A DNA stretch of 64,000 bases, from positions 1,054,001 to 1,118,000 of the forward strand of contig OY969581.1 in NCBI GenBank assembly GCA_963701265.1. The letters are read 5' to 3'. The notes beneath the pieces were generated by a model. It saw only the letters and a list, made by a program, of their open reading frames with translations, did not search any database and was not told the DNA's origin. The translations under genes were made by a program, and so were the position numbers. Shown here one piece after another: positions 50,504 to 58,006 of this stretch. Position 1 is the stretch's first letter. Each line of letters starts with the position of its first letter. The stretch is from VRUE01 sp963701265. GTDB taxonomy: Bacteria > Actinomycetota > Thermoleophilia > Solirubrobacterales > 70-9.

Positions 50504-51463
50504 ATGTCTGAACTTCTCAACCGACCCTGCGGGGGCCGCTTCGGCAATATCGTCGAGTCGATCGGCAACACGCCGCTGGTCGAGCTGCCGCGACTCTCGC
50601 CCAATCCCGACGTCCGCATCTACGCCAAGCTCGAGGGTCACAACCCGACCGGCTCGGTCAAGGACCGCGTCGCCAAGTCGATGATCGAGGCGGCGGAGGT
50701 AGACGGCCTGATCCTGCCCGGCCAGACGATCCTCGAGCCGACCTCCGGCAATACCGGCATCGCCCTGGCGATGATCTGCCGCCGCAAGGGCTACAAGCTG
50801 AAGGTGGTGATGCCCGACAACGTCACCGCGGAGCGCGCCCAGTTGCTGACGATGTACGGGGCGGAGATCGTCTACTCCGAGGGCCCCAAGGGCTCCAACG
50901 GCGCCGTCGAGGTGGCGCTCGAGATGTCCCAGGACCCGCAGTACTACATGCCCTACCAGTACGGCAACGAGGCCAATCCCAACGCTCACTACAACGGCAC
51001 CGCGGTCGAGATCCTCGAAGAGCTCGACGAGGTGACCGCCTTCGTCGGTGGCCTCGGTACCGGTGGCACCCTGATGGGCAATGGCCGGCGGCTCAAGGAG
51101 GAGAACCCCGAGACACTCATCGTCGCCGCCGAGCCGATGCAGGGCGAGCTGGTCGACGGCCTGCGCTCGCTCGACGACGGCTTCATCCCGCCGATCATCG
51201 ACATCACCCTGCTCGACCGCAAGATCATGGTCTCCAACCGCGACGCGATCGTCTGGACCCGCAAGCTGCTCGACGAGGAGGGCGTCTTCGCCGGCGTCTC
51301 CTCCGGCGCGATCGCCCGCATCGCCCACCGCATCGCCGGCGAGCTTGACGGCGGCAACGTCGTCTTCCTGATCCCCGACGACGGCTGGAAGTACCTCTCC
51401 TCCGGCGTCTACACCAAGCCGATCGAGGAGATCGAAAACCTCGATTCCACGGTCTGGTGGTAG
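50504..51463 (+). CDS. cysM: Cysteine synthase CysM, CysO-dependent type
   Basis: 319 residues, PLP beta-replacement enzyme. PLP lysine in PTGSVKDRVAKS, phosphate loop TSGNTGIAL, GGLGTGGTLMG glycine loop. The C-terminus WKYLSSGVYTKPIEEIENLD with final TVWW matches the closing segment of the mycobacterial enzyme that uses O-phosphoserine and CysO thiocarboxylate. Context (rhodanese-ThiF, cysO) supports this specificity over O-acetylserine. Confidence 0.93.
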   Translation: MSELLNRPCGGRFGNIVESIGNTPLVELPRLSPNPDVRIYAKLEGHNPTGSVKDRVAKSMIEAAEVDGLILPGQTILEPTSGNTGIALAMICRRKGYKLKVVMPDNVTAERAQLLTMYGAEIVYSEGPKGSNGAVEVALEMSQDPQYYMPYQYGNEANPNAHYNGTAVEILEELDEVTAFVGGLGTGGTLMGNGRRLKEENPETLIVAAEPMQGELVDGLRSLDDGFIPPIIDITLLDRKIMVSNRDAIVWTRKLLDEEGVFAGVSSGAIARIAHRIAGELDGGNVVFLIPDDGWKYLSSGVYTKPIEEIENLDSTVWW

Positions 51464-51563
51464 CTCCCTTCAGCTAGCCGGACCGCAACTCGCCTCACTC
51501 ATCGTGTTTGAGCGGCCAAGAGAGTTTGGTCAATCGAACTAGAGCAGGGGGGAGATGTTCTTG

Positions 51564-53099
51564 ATGTCGTCACGAATCGTCCGGATGTTCTTGCTGTGCA
51601 GCTGCCTTTTCGCGAGCGTGGTGAGCGCCGCCGGCGCTGCACCCGCGGACATTGATCGCACCTTCGGGCAGGAAGGCGTCGCCCGGGTCCAAAGCGAGAA
51701 AGGCGTCTACGTCTCTCCGATCGACATGGTGGTGGCCCCGGGCGGGGAGATCTACGTCCTGCGCTCGGCGCAGCGCTGCTCGGTCTCACCCTGCGCGGGC
51801 GAACTGCTGGTCAGTCGCTTCACTCCGGGCGGCCTGCTCGACAGCACGTTCGGCTTCGCCGGGGTGCGCGCCGTCTTCAGCTCGGCCGACGGCTTTCACC
51901 CCAGCCGCAACGGATCGCTGGCGGTGGCTCCGGACGGTCGCGTCGTCATCGGTTCGACCGACGAAGGCGACCTCGTCCTCACCCGGCTCAACACCGACGG
52001 AAATCCGGACACCAGCTTCGGCAAAGGCGGTGTGGCCAAGATCCACCTGAGCGCGCCGGTGGACCGCGTTCGCCTCGCGATTCAAGCGGACGGCCGCATC
52101 GTCGTCGGCGCCGAGCCCCAGTCGGGCTACGGCGGAGACGCTGTGCTGATCGCCCGCTACACCGCGGATGGCAACCCGGACCCGAGCTTTCGCGACGGCA
52201 GCCCGCTGATCACCAGCCTCGGCTCCGGCCTCGGAGGCATGGCGCTGAGCGGCACCAAGACGATCATCGCCGGGCCGCGATGCTGCCCGATCGGCCGTGC
52301 CGTCCACCTGGCGCGCATCGACGAGACCGGCGCCTTCGACAACAGCTTCGGTCGCCAGGGGGAGAGCTTCATCGACGACGTCTCCGATCGGACCGGCGTC
52401 GGCGCCCTGATCGTGCTGCCGAAAGGCGGCATCTACGTGGTCGGCTCCGGCCGCAACGACAAGGGCGATGCCTTTGTCATGAAGCTGCGAGCGGCCGGCA
52501 CCCTCGACTCGAAATTCGGCCGCCGCGGCATCGCCTACCTGAGGCACACCTTCCTCGATGTCAGCGGTGCCAAGGTCGATCGGGCGGGCAGGCTGCTGAT
52601 CGCCGGCAGTGCTCCGCTGGGAACCGATCGCGGGCCGGGCTTCGGACCGAGAAGGTTCGCCCTGCTGCGACTGCGCTCGAGCGGTCGGCGCGATCCCACC
52701 TTTGCCGGCGGCTCGATGATTCGACTGGATTCGTTGGCGGCCAACCGCGCCGTCGCGATCGGCCTGCAGCAGGGGCGCAGCCTCGTGGCGTTGACCTCGG
52801 GCGGGCAGTGCATCCGCACCTGCGAATCGCCAACCGCACTGTTGATTCGTTTCCTCGGCGGCACCAGCGGCTCGCGCTGCCAGGGTCACCGGGCGACGAT
52901 CGTCGGTACGCGCCATGGCGAGAAGCTGGTCGGCACGCCCGGTCGTGACGTGATCGCGTCGCTCGCCGGCAACGACCGGGTCTTCGGTCGCGGCGGTAAC
53001 GACCTGATCTGCGGTGGCCGCGGCGACGATCGCCTGATCGGCGGCAAAGGCCGCGACGTCCTCCGCGGTGGAGCGGGTCACAACCGCCTTAGCCAGTAG
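51564..53099 (+). CDS. Exported delta-60-repeat protein with RTX calcium-binding end
   Basis: 511 residues from ATG 51564 (GGGGGAG 9 bases upstream; ATG 51555 too close). Signal peptide FLLCSCLFASVVSAAGA. Residues about 30-420 are delta-60 repeats, each like LDSTFGFAGV / PDTSFGKGGV / FDNSFGRQGE with AVAPDGRVVIG. The end (about 445-510) has RTX nonapeptides (GGNDLICGGRGDDRLIGGKG, GRDVLRGGAG) that bind calcium after export. Likely an extracellular or surface beta-propeller protein; function unknown. Next gene 11 bases on. Confidence 0.87.
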   Translation: MSSRIVRMFLLCSCLFASVVSAAGAAPADIDRTFGQEGVARVQSEKGVYVSPIDMVVAPGGEIYVLRSAQRCSVSPCAGELLVSRFTPGGLLDSTFGFAGVRAVFSSADGFHPSRNGSLAVAPDGRVVIGSTDEGDLVLTRLNTDGNPDTSFGKGGVAKIHLSAPVDRVRLAIQADGRIVVGAEPQSGYGGDAVLIARYTADGNPDPSFRDGSPLITSLGSGLGGMALSGTKTIIAGPRCCPIGRAVHLARIDETGAFDNSFGRQGESFIDDVSDRTGVGALIVLPKGGIYVVGSGRNDKGDAFVMKLRAAGTLDSKFGRRGIAYLRHTFLDVSGAKVDRAGRLLIAGSAPLGTDRGPGFGPRRFALLRLRSSGRRDPTFAGGSMIRLDSLAANRAVAIGLQQGRSLVALTSGGQCIRTCESPTALLIRFLGGTSGSRCQGHRATIVGTRHGEKLVGTPGRDVIASLAGNDRVFGRGGNDLICGGRGDDRLIGGKGRDVLRGGAGHNRLSQ

Positions 53100-53110
53100 G
53101 GACAAGTCCC

Positions 53111-54181
53111 GTGCGACGGATCGTGCTTGCGGCACTTGTCGCCGCGACCCTCGCTTCATCGCTTGCCGGGCCGCCATCGGCGGCGGCCCGGCCGGCGGTG
53201 CCGCGGGACTTCATTGGCGTAGTCCCGCAGGGGGCGCTCACGGCCGCCGACTTCGGCCGGATGCGGGGTGTGGTGGGGACCCTGCGGATTCCGATCGCCT
53301 GGTCACAGGTCGAGCGGCAGCCGGGAGAGCTCGACTTCACCGGACTCGACGCCACCATCTCCGCGGCGGCCGACGCTGGCGTACGCGTTTTGCCCTTCGT
53401 CTACGGCACGCCTGCTTGGCTGGCCAAGGACCCCGCCCGGCCACCGCTTGGCTCCCGCGCGCGGAAGAGCTGGACTGGTTTCCTGGCTGCCTTGGTGCAC
53501 CGCTATGGGCCCGGCGGGACGATCTGGAACGGTGCCGCGAAGGCGCTGCCGATCCGCAGCTGGCAGATCTGGAACGAGCCCAACTTCCTCCTCTTCTGGC
53601 GACCGCGGCCCTCGCCTTCCGGCTACGCCCGCATGCTGCGAATCTCGGCGCGAGCGATTCGCGGCATCGACCGCGGCGCGGAGATCGTTGCCGCCGGGCT
53701 GGCGCCCGTCGAGGGCGGCATGCTGCCCTGGACCTTTCTGCGCAAGCTCTATGCAGTGTCCGGGGTGCGCAGCAGCTTCGACGTTGCCGCCGTGCACCCG
53801 TATTCCTCATGGCTGGGTGGCGTGGCCTACCAGGTCCGCAAGGCGCGGAAGGTGATGTCCGCCGCGGGGGACGGTCGCAAGCCGCTGCTGGTCAGCGAGC
53901 TCGGCGTGGCCTCGGCCAGTCCGCTGCCAACCGCCTTCGACTGGGGGGTCAAGGGACAGGCGAAGTTCCTGCGCCGGGCCTACCGGATGCTGATCGGCGC
54001 TCGCGATCGCTGGCACATCGCCGGCGTCGATTGGTACGCCTGGCGAGACATGGCGGTTGCCGATCCCCACTGCGTGTTCTGCCAGGGCGCCGGCCTGTTC
54101 GACTCGGCCGGTCGTCCCAAGCCCGCTTGGCGTGCCTTCGCCCAGCTCGCCGCCGGGGCGAGAAGAGGGACCGTTCGCTAG
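53111..54181 (+). CDS. Exported glycoside hydrolase-like protein (GH-A clan, GH39-like)
   Basis: 356 residues, GTG start; signal peptide LAALVAATLASSLAGPPSAA. A TIM-barrel with probable acid/base Glu in WQIWNEPNFLLFW (about residue 158) and nucleophile Glu in LLVSELGVAS (about residue 262), as in clan GH-A. Also VGTLRIPIAWSQVER and VAAVHPYSSW typical of the fold. Substrate unknown, polysaccharide expected. Ends 12 bases before mec. Confidence 0.85.
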   Translation: MRRIVLAALVAATLASSLAGPPSAAARPAVPRDFIGVVPQGALTAADFGRMRGVVGTLRIPIAWSQVERQPGELDFTGLDATISAAADAGVRVLPFVYGTPAWLAKDPARPPLGSRARKSWTGFLAALVHRYGPGGTIWNGAAKALPIRSWQIWNEPNFLLFWRPRPSPSGYARMLRISARAIRGIDRGAEIVAAGLAPVEGGMLPWTFLRKLYAVSGVRSSFDVAAVHPYSSWLGGVAYQVRKARKVMSAAGDGRKPLLVSELGVASASPLPTAFDWGVKGQAKFLRRAYRMLIGARDRWHIAGVDWYAWRDMAVADPHCVFCQGAGLFDSAGRPKPAWRAFAQLAAGARRGTVR

Positions 54182-54193
54182 CCTCGCCGCACG

Positions 54194-54592
54194 ATGCGGA
54201 TTGCCCAGTCCCTGATCGACGAGATGGTCGCGCACGCGCGCGAGGATCTGCCGAATGAGTGCTGCGGGATGGTCGGTGGGGTCGATGGCGAGGCGAGCGT
54301 GGTGATTCCGGTGACCAACTCGGCGGCCAGCCCTCTGCGCTTCGAGATGGACCCGCAGGGCCAGTACAACGCGCTGAAGGCGATCGAAGACGACGGCAAG
54401 GAGATGCTGGCGATCTACCACTCGCACACCAAGAGCGCCGCCTATCCGTCGCAGACCGACGTCAACCAGGCGGTCAACTGGCCCGACGCGATCTACCTGA
54501 TCGTCTCGCTGCAGGACGAAGACGCGCCAGCGGTCAAGGGCTACTGGCTGAAAGACCTGACGATCGCCGATGTCGAGCTCGTCGTCGAGTAG
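54194..54592 (+). CDS. mec: JAMM metalloprotease Mec (CysO-cysteine hydrolase)
   Basis: 132 residues. JAMM zinc signature complete: Glu in LPNECCGMVGG, then HSHTKSAAYPSQTD (HxHx7Sx2D). Mec releases cysteine from the CysO-cysteine adduct and completes the pathway whose other parts lie at 48945-51463. The two exported-protein genes between them are unexpected. Overlaps the next gene by 23 bases. Confidence 0.92.
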   Translation: MRIAQSLIDEMVAHAREDLPNECCGMVGGVDGEASVVIPVTNSAASPLRFEMDPQGQYNALKAIEDDGKEMLAIYHSHTKSAAYPSQTDVNQAVNWPDAIYLIVSLQDEDAPAVKGYWLKDLTIADVELVVE

Positions 54593-54809
54593 CGGCCGCC
54601 TGGTCAAGGTCGCTTACGCCCAGACTCAGATGGAGGCCGAGATGATCCAGGGCCTGCTCGGCGAGCATGGCATTCCCAGCATGCTCAAGCGGGCCCCGGG
54701 CTTCGACAACCCCGACTTCCTCGGCGCCGGTCCCCATCAGGTTTTCGTCACCGAGGCAACCGCCGAGCAGGCGCAGGAAGTCCTCAAGAACACGCCCGGC
54801 GAGAGCTAG
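54570..54809 (+). CDS. DUF2007-type small protein
   Basis: 79 residues. After a Ser-rich start encoded within the mec 3' end, VKVAYAQTQMEAEMIQGLLG, HGIPSMLKRAPG and VFVTEATAEQAQEVL match DUF2007, a small ferredoxin-like fold thought to be a signalling partner. The overlap of 23 bases with mec implies coupling. Its stop overlaps the convergent gene's stop by 4 bases. Confidence 0.82.
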   Translation: MSSSSSSSGRLVKVAYAQTQMEAEMIQGLLGEHGIPSMLKRAPGFDNPDFLGAGPHQVFVTEATAEQAQEVLKNTPGES

Positions 54810-55561
54810 CCGGCGTTGGGCCGGGCGATTTCGCGCAGGTAGCCCCGCCAGGCGTCCTCGACCTCGCGGAAGCGGGCGTCGAAGGCGGCCTCGATCGTCG
54901 GCACGGCCCCGCCGGGCAGCAAGTGCAGGGCGAGCCGCTCGCAGGCCTCGGAGCCGCGTTCCATTTCGAGCAGGTCGAAGATCGTGCCGCCGAGGATCAC
55001 GGCGTCGCGGCGTGAGGGGGGAAACGAGGGCCGGGCGCTCTCGCGCAGGCGGCGGATCACCGCCGGCCGGTAGAAGCCGACCTGGCGCGAGAAGTACTGG
55101 GCGCCGCCTTCGACCAGCCAGGCCCAGCGCAGGTAGCGGGCAAAGCGGCGCGGCGTCCACGACGGTGGCAGCTCGCGGTTGTTGGCGGCGATGACGAGCT
55201 GCGCGTAGAGGCGCTCGGCCGTGCCACGCAGCGCCTCGCGCGAGTCCTCGCCGGCAGCGCGCCGTTCCATGTGCGGGTCGTTGAGCACGTGCAGCTCGGT
55301 CGACATCGGCCAACCGGCGAGGTAGCGGCGGCCCGCCGGCGCCGCCGACCAGCGTGCGGCGGGCAGAAACGGATGCGCCAGCGAGAGCCAGACCGGGTTG
55401 GTGTGGACGACCACGGTGATGTCGCCGGGGACCACCTCGAAGCGATCCTCCAAGCGCAGCCGCAGTTCCTCCATCCGGTCCAGAGTCCGCTCGGCAAAGG
55501 CAGCGTCGCCGCTGTCGTGGCGCGCGGTAAAGCTCAAAGATTCTGTCTCGACCCACGGCAT
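54806..55561 (-). CDS. Putative peptidase-fold (MA-like) protein without zinc motif
   Basis: 251 residues. The layout (VVVHTNPVWLSLAHPFLPAA, YAQLVIAANNRELP, WLVEGGAQYFSRQVGFYRPA) resembles gluzincin/peptidase MA-like proteins, where HExxH would stand at the AQLVIAANN helix. Here no HExxH is present, while the downstream glutamate (VEGGAQYF) remains. So it is probably a non-catalytic relative, or the resemblance is only structural. Preceded by an inverted-repeat element and the DUF1802 gene. Confidence 0.65.
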   Translation of the reverse strand: MPWVETESLSFTARHDSGDAAFAERTLDRMEELRLRLEDRFEVVPGDITVVVHTNPVWLSLAHPFLPAARWSAAPAGRRYLAGWPMSTELHVLNDPHMERRAAGEDSREALRGTAERLYAQLVIAANNRELPPSWTPRRFARYLRWAWLVEGGAQYFSRQVGFYRPAVIRRLRESARPSFPPSRRDAVILGGTIFDLLEMERGSEACERLALHLLPGGAVPTIEAAFDARFREVEDAWRGYLREIARPNAG

Positions 55562-55574
55562 TGCGCGACCCTAC

Positions 55575-55673
55575 TAGGGCTGTCTGGGCAAGCAGATCAA
55601 GGACGCAGGGAGCGAAGCGTGCTCTGCACGTGAGCGACCGAGGACGCCGATATGCGCCGCTCAGCCAGCCCTA
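55575..55673. repeat. 99-bp inverted-repeat element
   Basis: TAGGGCTGTCTG (55575-55586) and CAGCCAGCCCTA (55662-55673) are inverted copies with one mismatch around a GC-rich core that contains further short palindromes (GCACGTGAGCG). The right end includes the DUF1802 stop codon. It could be a small MITE-like repeat or a strong terminator between two minus-strand genes. Confidence 0.5.
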
Positions 55674-56300
55674 GACCAGGGCGGGCTCTGCGGCGCCGCA
55701 AACACCGAGGATCTCGGCGCGAGCGCGGTCGAACTCTTCGTCGGCCATCACCGGAGTGCCCTCGAAGGGCAGTTCGCGGTCGACCTCGACCCAGGAGCGG
55801 CAGCCGTGGTACTCCTCGCGGACCCGCACCGTGACCGGGCGGGGGATGCGATGGACCCGCAGCAGCAGTACGTGCAGGGGGTGACGGCGCTTCCAGTTGA
55901 GCCGCTTCTCCGCGTAGTCGGGAGTCCAGACGTAATAAGGGGAGAGACCGTCGACCATGCGCGGGTCGGTGACCGTGATGTGGTCGGTGACCTCGGCCCA
56001 GGCGCGCAGTCGAACTCGCTCAGGTTGCGAGATGCCGCCGTCCTGGAGCAGTGCGCGGGCGGGCGGTTCCTCGTCGGGCCAGACGCCCTCCTCGAGGGCG
56101 CGACCGAGCTCGGGGTGATGCGACTCCCGCACCAGGTTGTTCTGCTGGTGATCGAAGGTGGGGTAGAGGAAGAAGCGTTCGTGCTCGAGCTCGAAGTGCT
56201 TGTTCTCCTCGCGGATCCCGCCCTTGCGCAGGGTCAGCAACTGCTCGCCCTCGGCGAGTGCGCGGACCGTTACGGCCCATTCCTTGAAAGCGATTGGCAT
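55671..56300 (-). CDS. DUF1802 family protein
   Basis: 209 residues. AFKEWAVTVRALAEGEQLLT, LRKGGIREENKHFELEHERF, FLYPTFDHQQ are the family's opening, and LRVHRIP with RSWVEVDREL its close. Function unknown; soluble. Length is normal for the family. The 148 bases upstream (to 56448) hold no feature I can identify. Confidence 0.88.
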   Translation of the reverse strand: MPIAFKEWAVTVRALAEGEQLLTLRKGGIREENKHFELEHERFFLYPTFDHQQNNLVRESHHPELGRALEEGVWPDEEPPARALLQDGGISQPERVRLRAWAEVTDHITVTDPRMVDGLSPYYVWTPDYAEKRLNWKRRHPLHVLLLRVHRIPRPVTVRVREEYHGCRSWVEVDRELPFEGTPVMADEEFDRARAEILGVCGAAEPALV

Positions 56301-56448
56301 TTGAAGTCGTACCTAGAAGAAGGTGGTTTGAAGCGCTGTGACTGGGAGGGGGACCCCTTTGATCCCATTCCATGGCTAAGAAGCCCGCCCGGATCGCGCA
56401 TTCTAGACGAGCCCGCCCGGATTGCAAAATTTGTGATGAACGTCACGT

Positions 56449-57966
56449 CTATCCCTTCTCTGTAGAAGGGCTGCGGTGACCGCCGCCACCGGGTGTTTCG
56501 ATCCTGAGGACGTCTCCGGGGGCCAGGTCGCCCTCGCACTTGCTCGGCAGCGGCTCGCCGTTGTGGAGGTTGCGACCGGTGGCGCCGTCTTCGCCGCCGT
56601 CGCGACCACGCGGTGGGTGTTGGCGGCGCTCGCTGATCAGCGAGTAGCGCATTGGGGCCAGGGCTTCGATCTCGCGTACGAGCCCGTCGCCACCGTGGTG
56701 CTGGCCGTCGCCGCCGCTGCCTCGGCGCAGGGAAAGCTCGCGCACGCGCAGGGGGAATTCGCTCTCCAGCGCCTCGACCGGGGTGTTGAGCGTGTTCGAC
56801 ATCGCCACGTGGATCGCGCTTGGGCCATCGGCGTCTGGGCAGGCGCCCTGACCGCCGCCGAGCGTCTCGTAGTAGGTGAACTCATCGTTGGCGAGGGTCA
56901 GGTTGTTCATCGTCCCCTGGCCTTGGGCCGGCACCGAACGCGCGCCGCTGAGGGCGGCGATGACGAGATCGGCGACACGGCTGGACGTCTCGACGTTGCC
57001 GGCGGCGACGGCGGCGGGCGGGCGGGCATTGAGCAGGCAGCCCTCGGGCGCGTTGACCGTGATTGGCCGATAGGCCCCGGCCGAGGGAGGTGCATCGGGG
57101 TCGGTCAAGGCGCGGACCGCGAAGAAGGCGGCGGACTTGGTCACCGAGAGCGGGCAGTTGAGGTTGCCGCCCACCTGCGGGTCGCTGCCGCCGAAGTCGA
57201 GCGCGAGCTCTTCGCCGCTGATCGTCGCCTCGACGCGTAGGCGCACGTCGCGCTTGCTCTCGCTGGTGTCGTCCTCGAGTACGTCGGTGGCTGTGTAGAT
57301 GCCGTCGGGAAGGGCTGCCAGCGCCTGCCGGGTGCGCCGCTCCGCGTAGGCGAGGATCTCCTCCATCGCGGCTTGGAGGCGGGGGCGGCCGTGCCGCTCG
57401 GCAAGCTCGCCGAGACGGCGAACGCCGATCCGGTTGGCGGCTTCCTGGGCGCGCAGGTCGGCGAGCCGCTGTTGGGGGAAGCGCATTTGCGCGGCGAGCT
57501 CTCGCAGGACTTCACCGCTTGCGGGCGTTGGGGGAATCACCACCCCCTCGTCCTCGAGGCGCGTGGAATTGGCCGGCATGCTGCCCGGCGTCGGCCCGCC
57601 GACATCGGCGTGGTGGGCGCGGCAGGCAGCGAAGCCGATCAGCTCAGCCTCTGCAAAGACGGGGGAGATCATCGTGATGTCGGGCAGGTGGGTCCCGCCC
57701 CGGTAGGGGTCGTTGAGGATCCAGGACTGGTCGGGGACCTGCTCGAGATCGACTATCGCGGCGACGGCGTCCGGCATCGAGCCGAGGTGGACGGGGATGT
57801 GCTCGGCCTGCATCACCAGCGCTCCGGCGGCATCGAAGATCGCCGTCGAGCAGTCATGGCGCTCCTTGATGTTGGCCGAGTAAGCCGAGCGGATCAGCGC
57901 CGCGCCCATCTCGTCGCAAGCGGCGCGCAGGCCGCCGATCATCACCTGCAGCGTCACCGGGTCCAT
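56449..57966 (-). CDS. hyuB: Hydantoinase/oxoprolinase B subunit
   Basis: 505 residues from ATG 57966; the frame stays open beyond but only antisense to hyuA. Family motifs: DPVTLQVMIGGLRAACDEMG, IKERHDCSTAIFDAAG, DPYRGGTHLPDITM, ARPPAAVAAGNVETSSRVAD and an end with APGDVLRIETPGGGG. The B subunit works with HyuA in ATP-dependent opening of cyclic amides (N-methylhydantoin, 5-oxoproline). 40 bases after hyuA. Substrate not deducible. Confidence 0.93.
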   Translation of the reverse strand: MDPVTLQVMIGGLRAACDEMGAALIRSAYSANIKERHDCSTAIFDAAGALVMQAEHIPVHLGSMPDAVAAIVDLEQVPDQSWILNDPYRGGTHLPDITMISPVFAEAELIGFAACRAHHADVGGPTPGSMPANSTRLEDEGVVIPPTPASGEVLRELAAQMRFPQQRLADLRAQEAANRIGVRRLGELAERHGRPRLQAAMEEILAYAERRTRQALAALPDGIYTATDVLEDDTSESKRDVRLRVEATISGEELALDFGGSDPQVGGNLNCPLSVTKSAAFFAVRALTDPDAPPSAGAYRPITVNAPEGCLLNARPPAAVAAGNVETSSRVADLVIAALSGARSVPAQGQGTMNNLTLANDEFTYYETLGGGQGACPDADGPSAIHVAMSNTLNTPVEALESEFPLRVRELSLRRGSGGDGQHHGGDGLVREIEALAPMRYSLISERRQHPPRGRDGGEDGATGRNLHNGEPLPSKCEGDLAPGDVLRIETPGGGGHRSPSTEKG

Positions 57967-58006
57967 GGCCGCTCCAGGTGCAACGTTTTGTGGTCGTACG
58001 GGGCGC

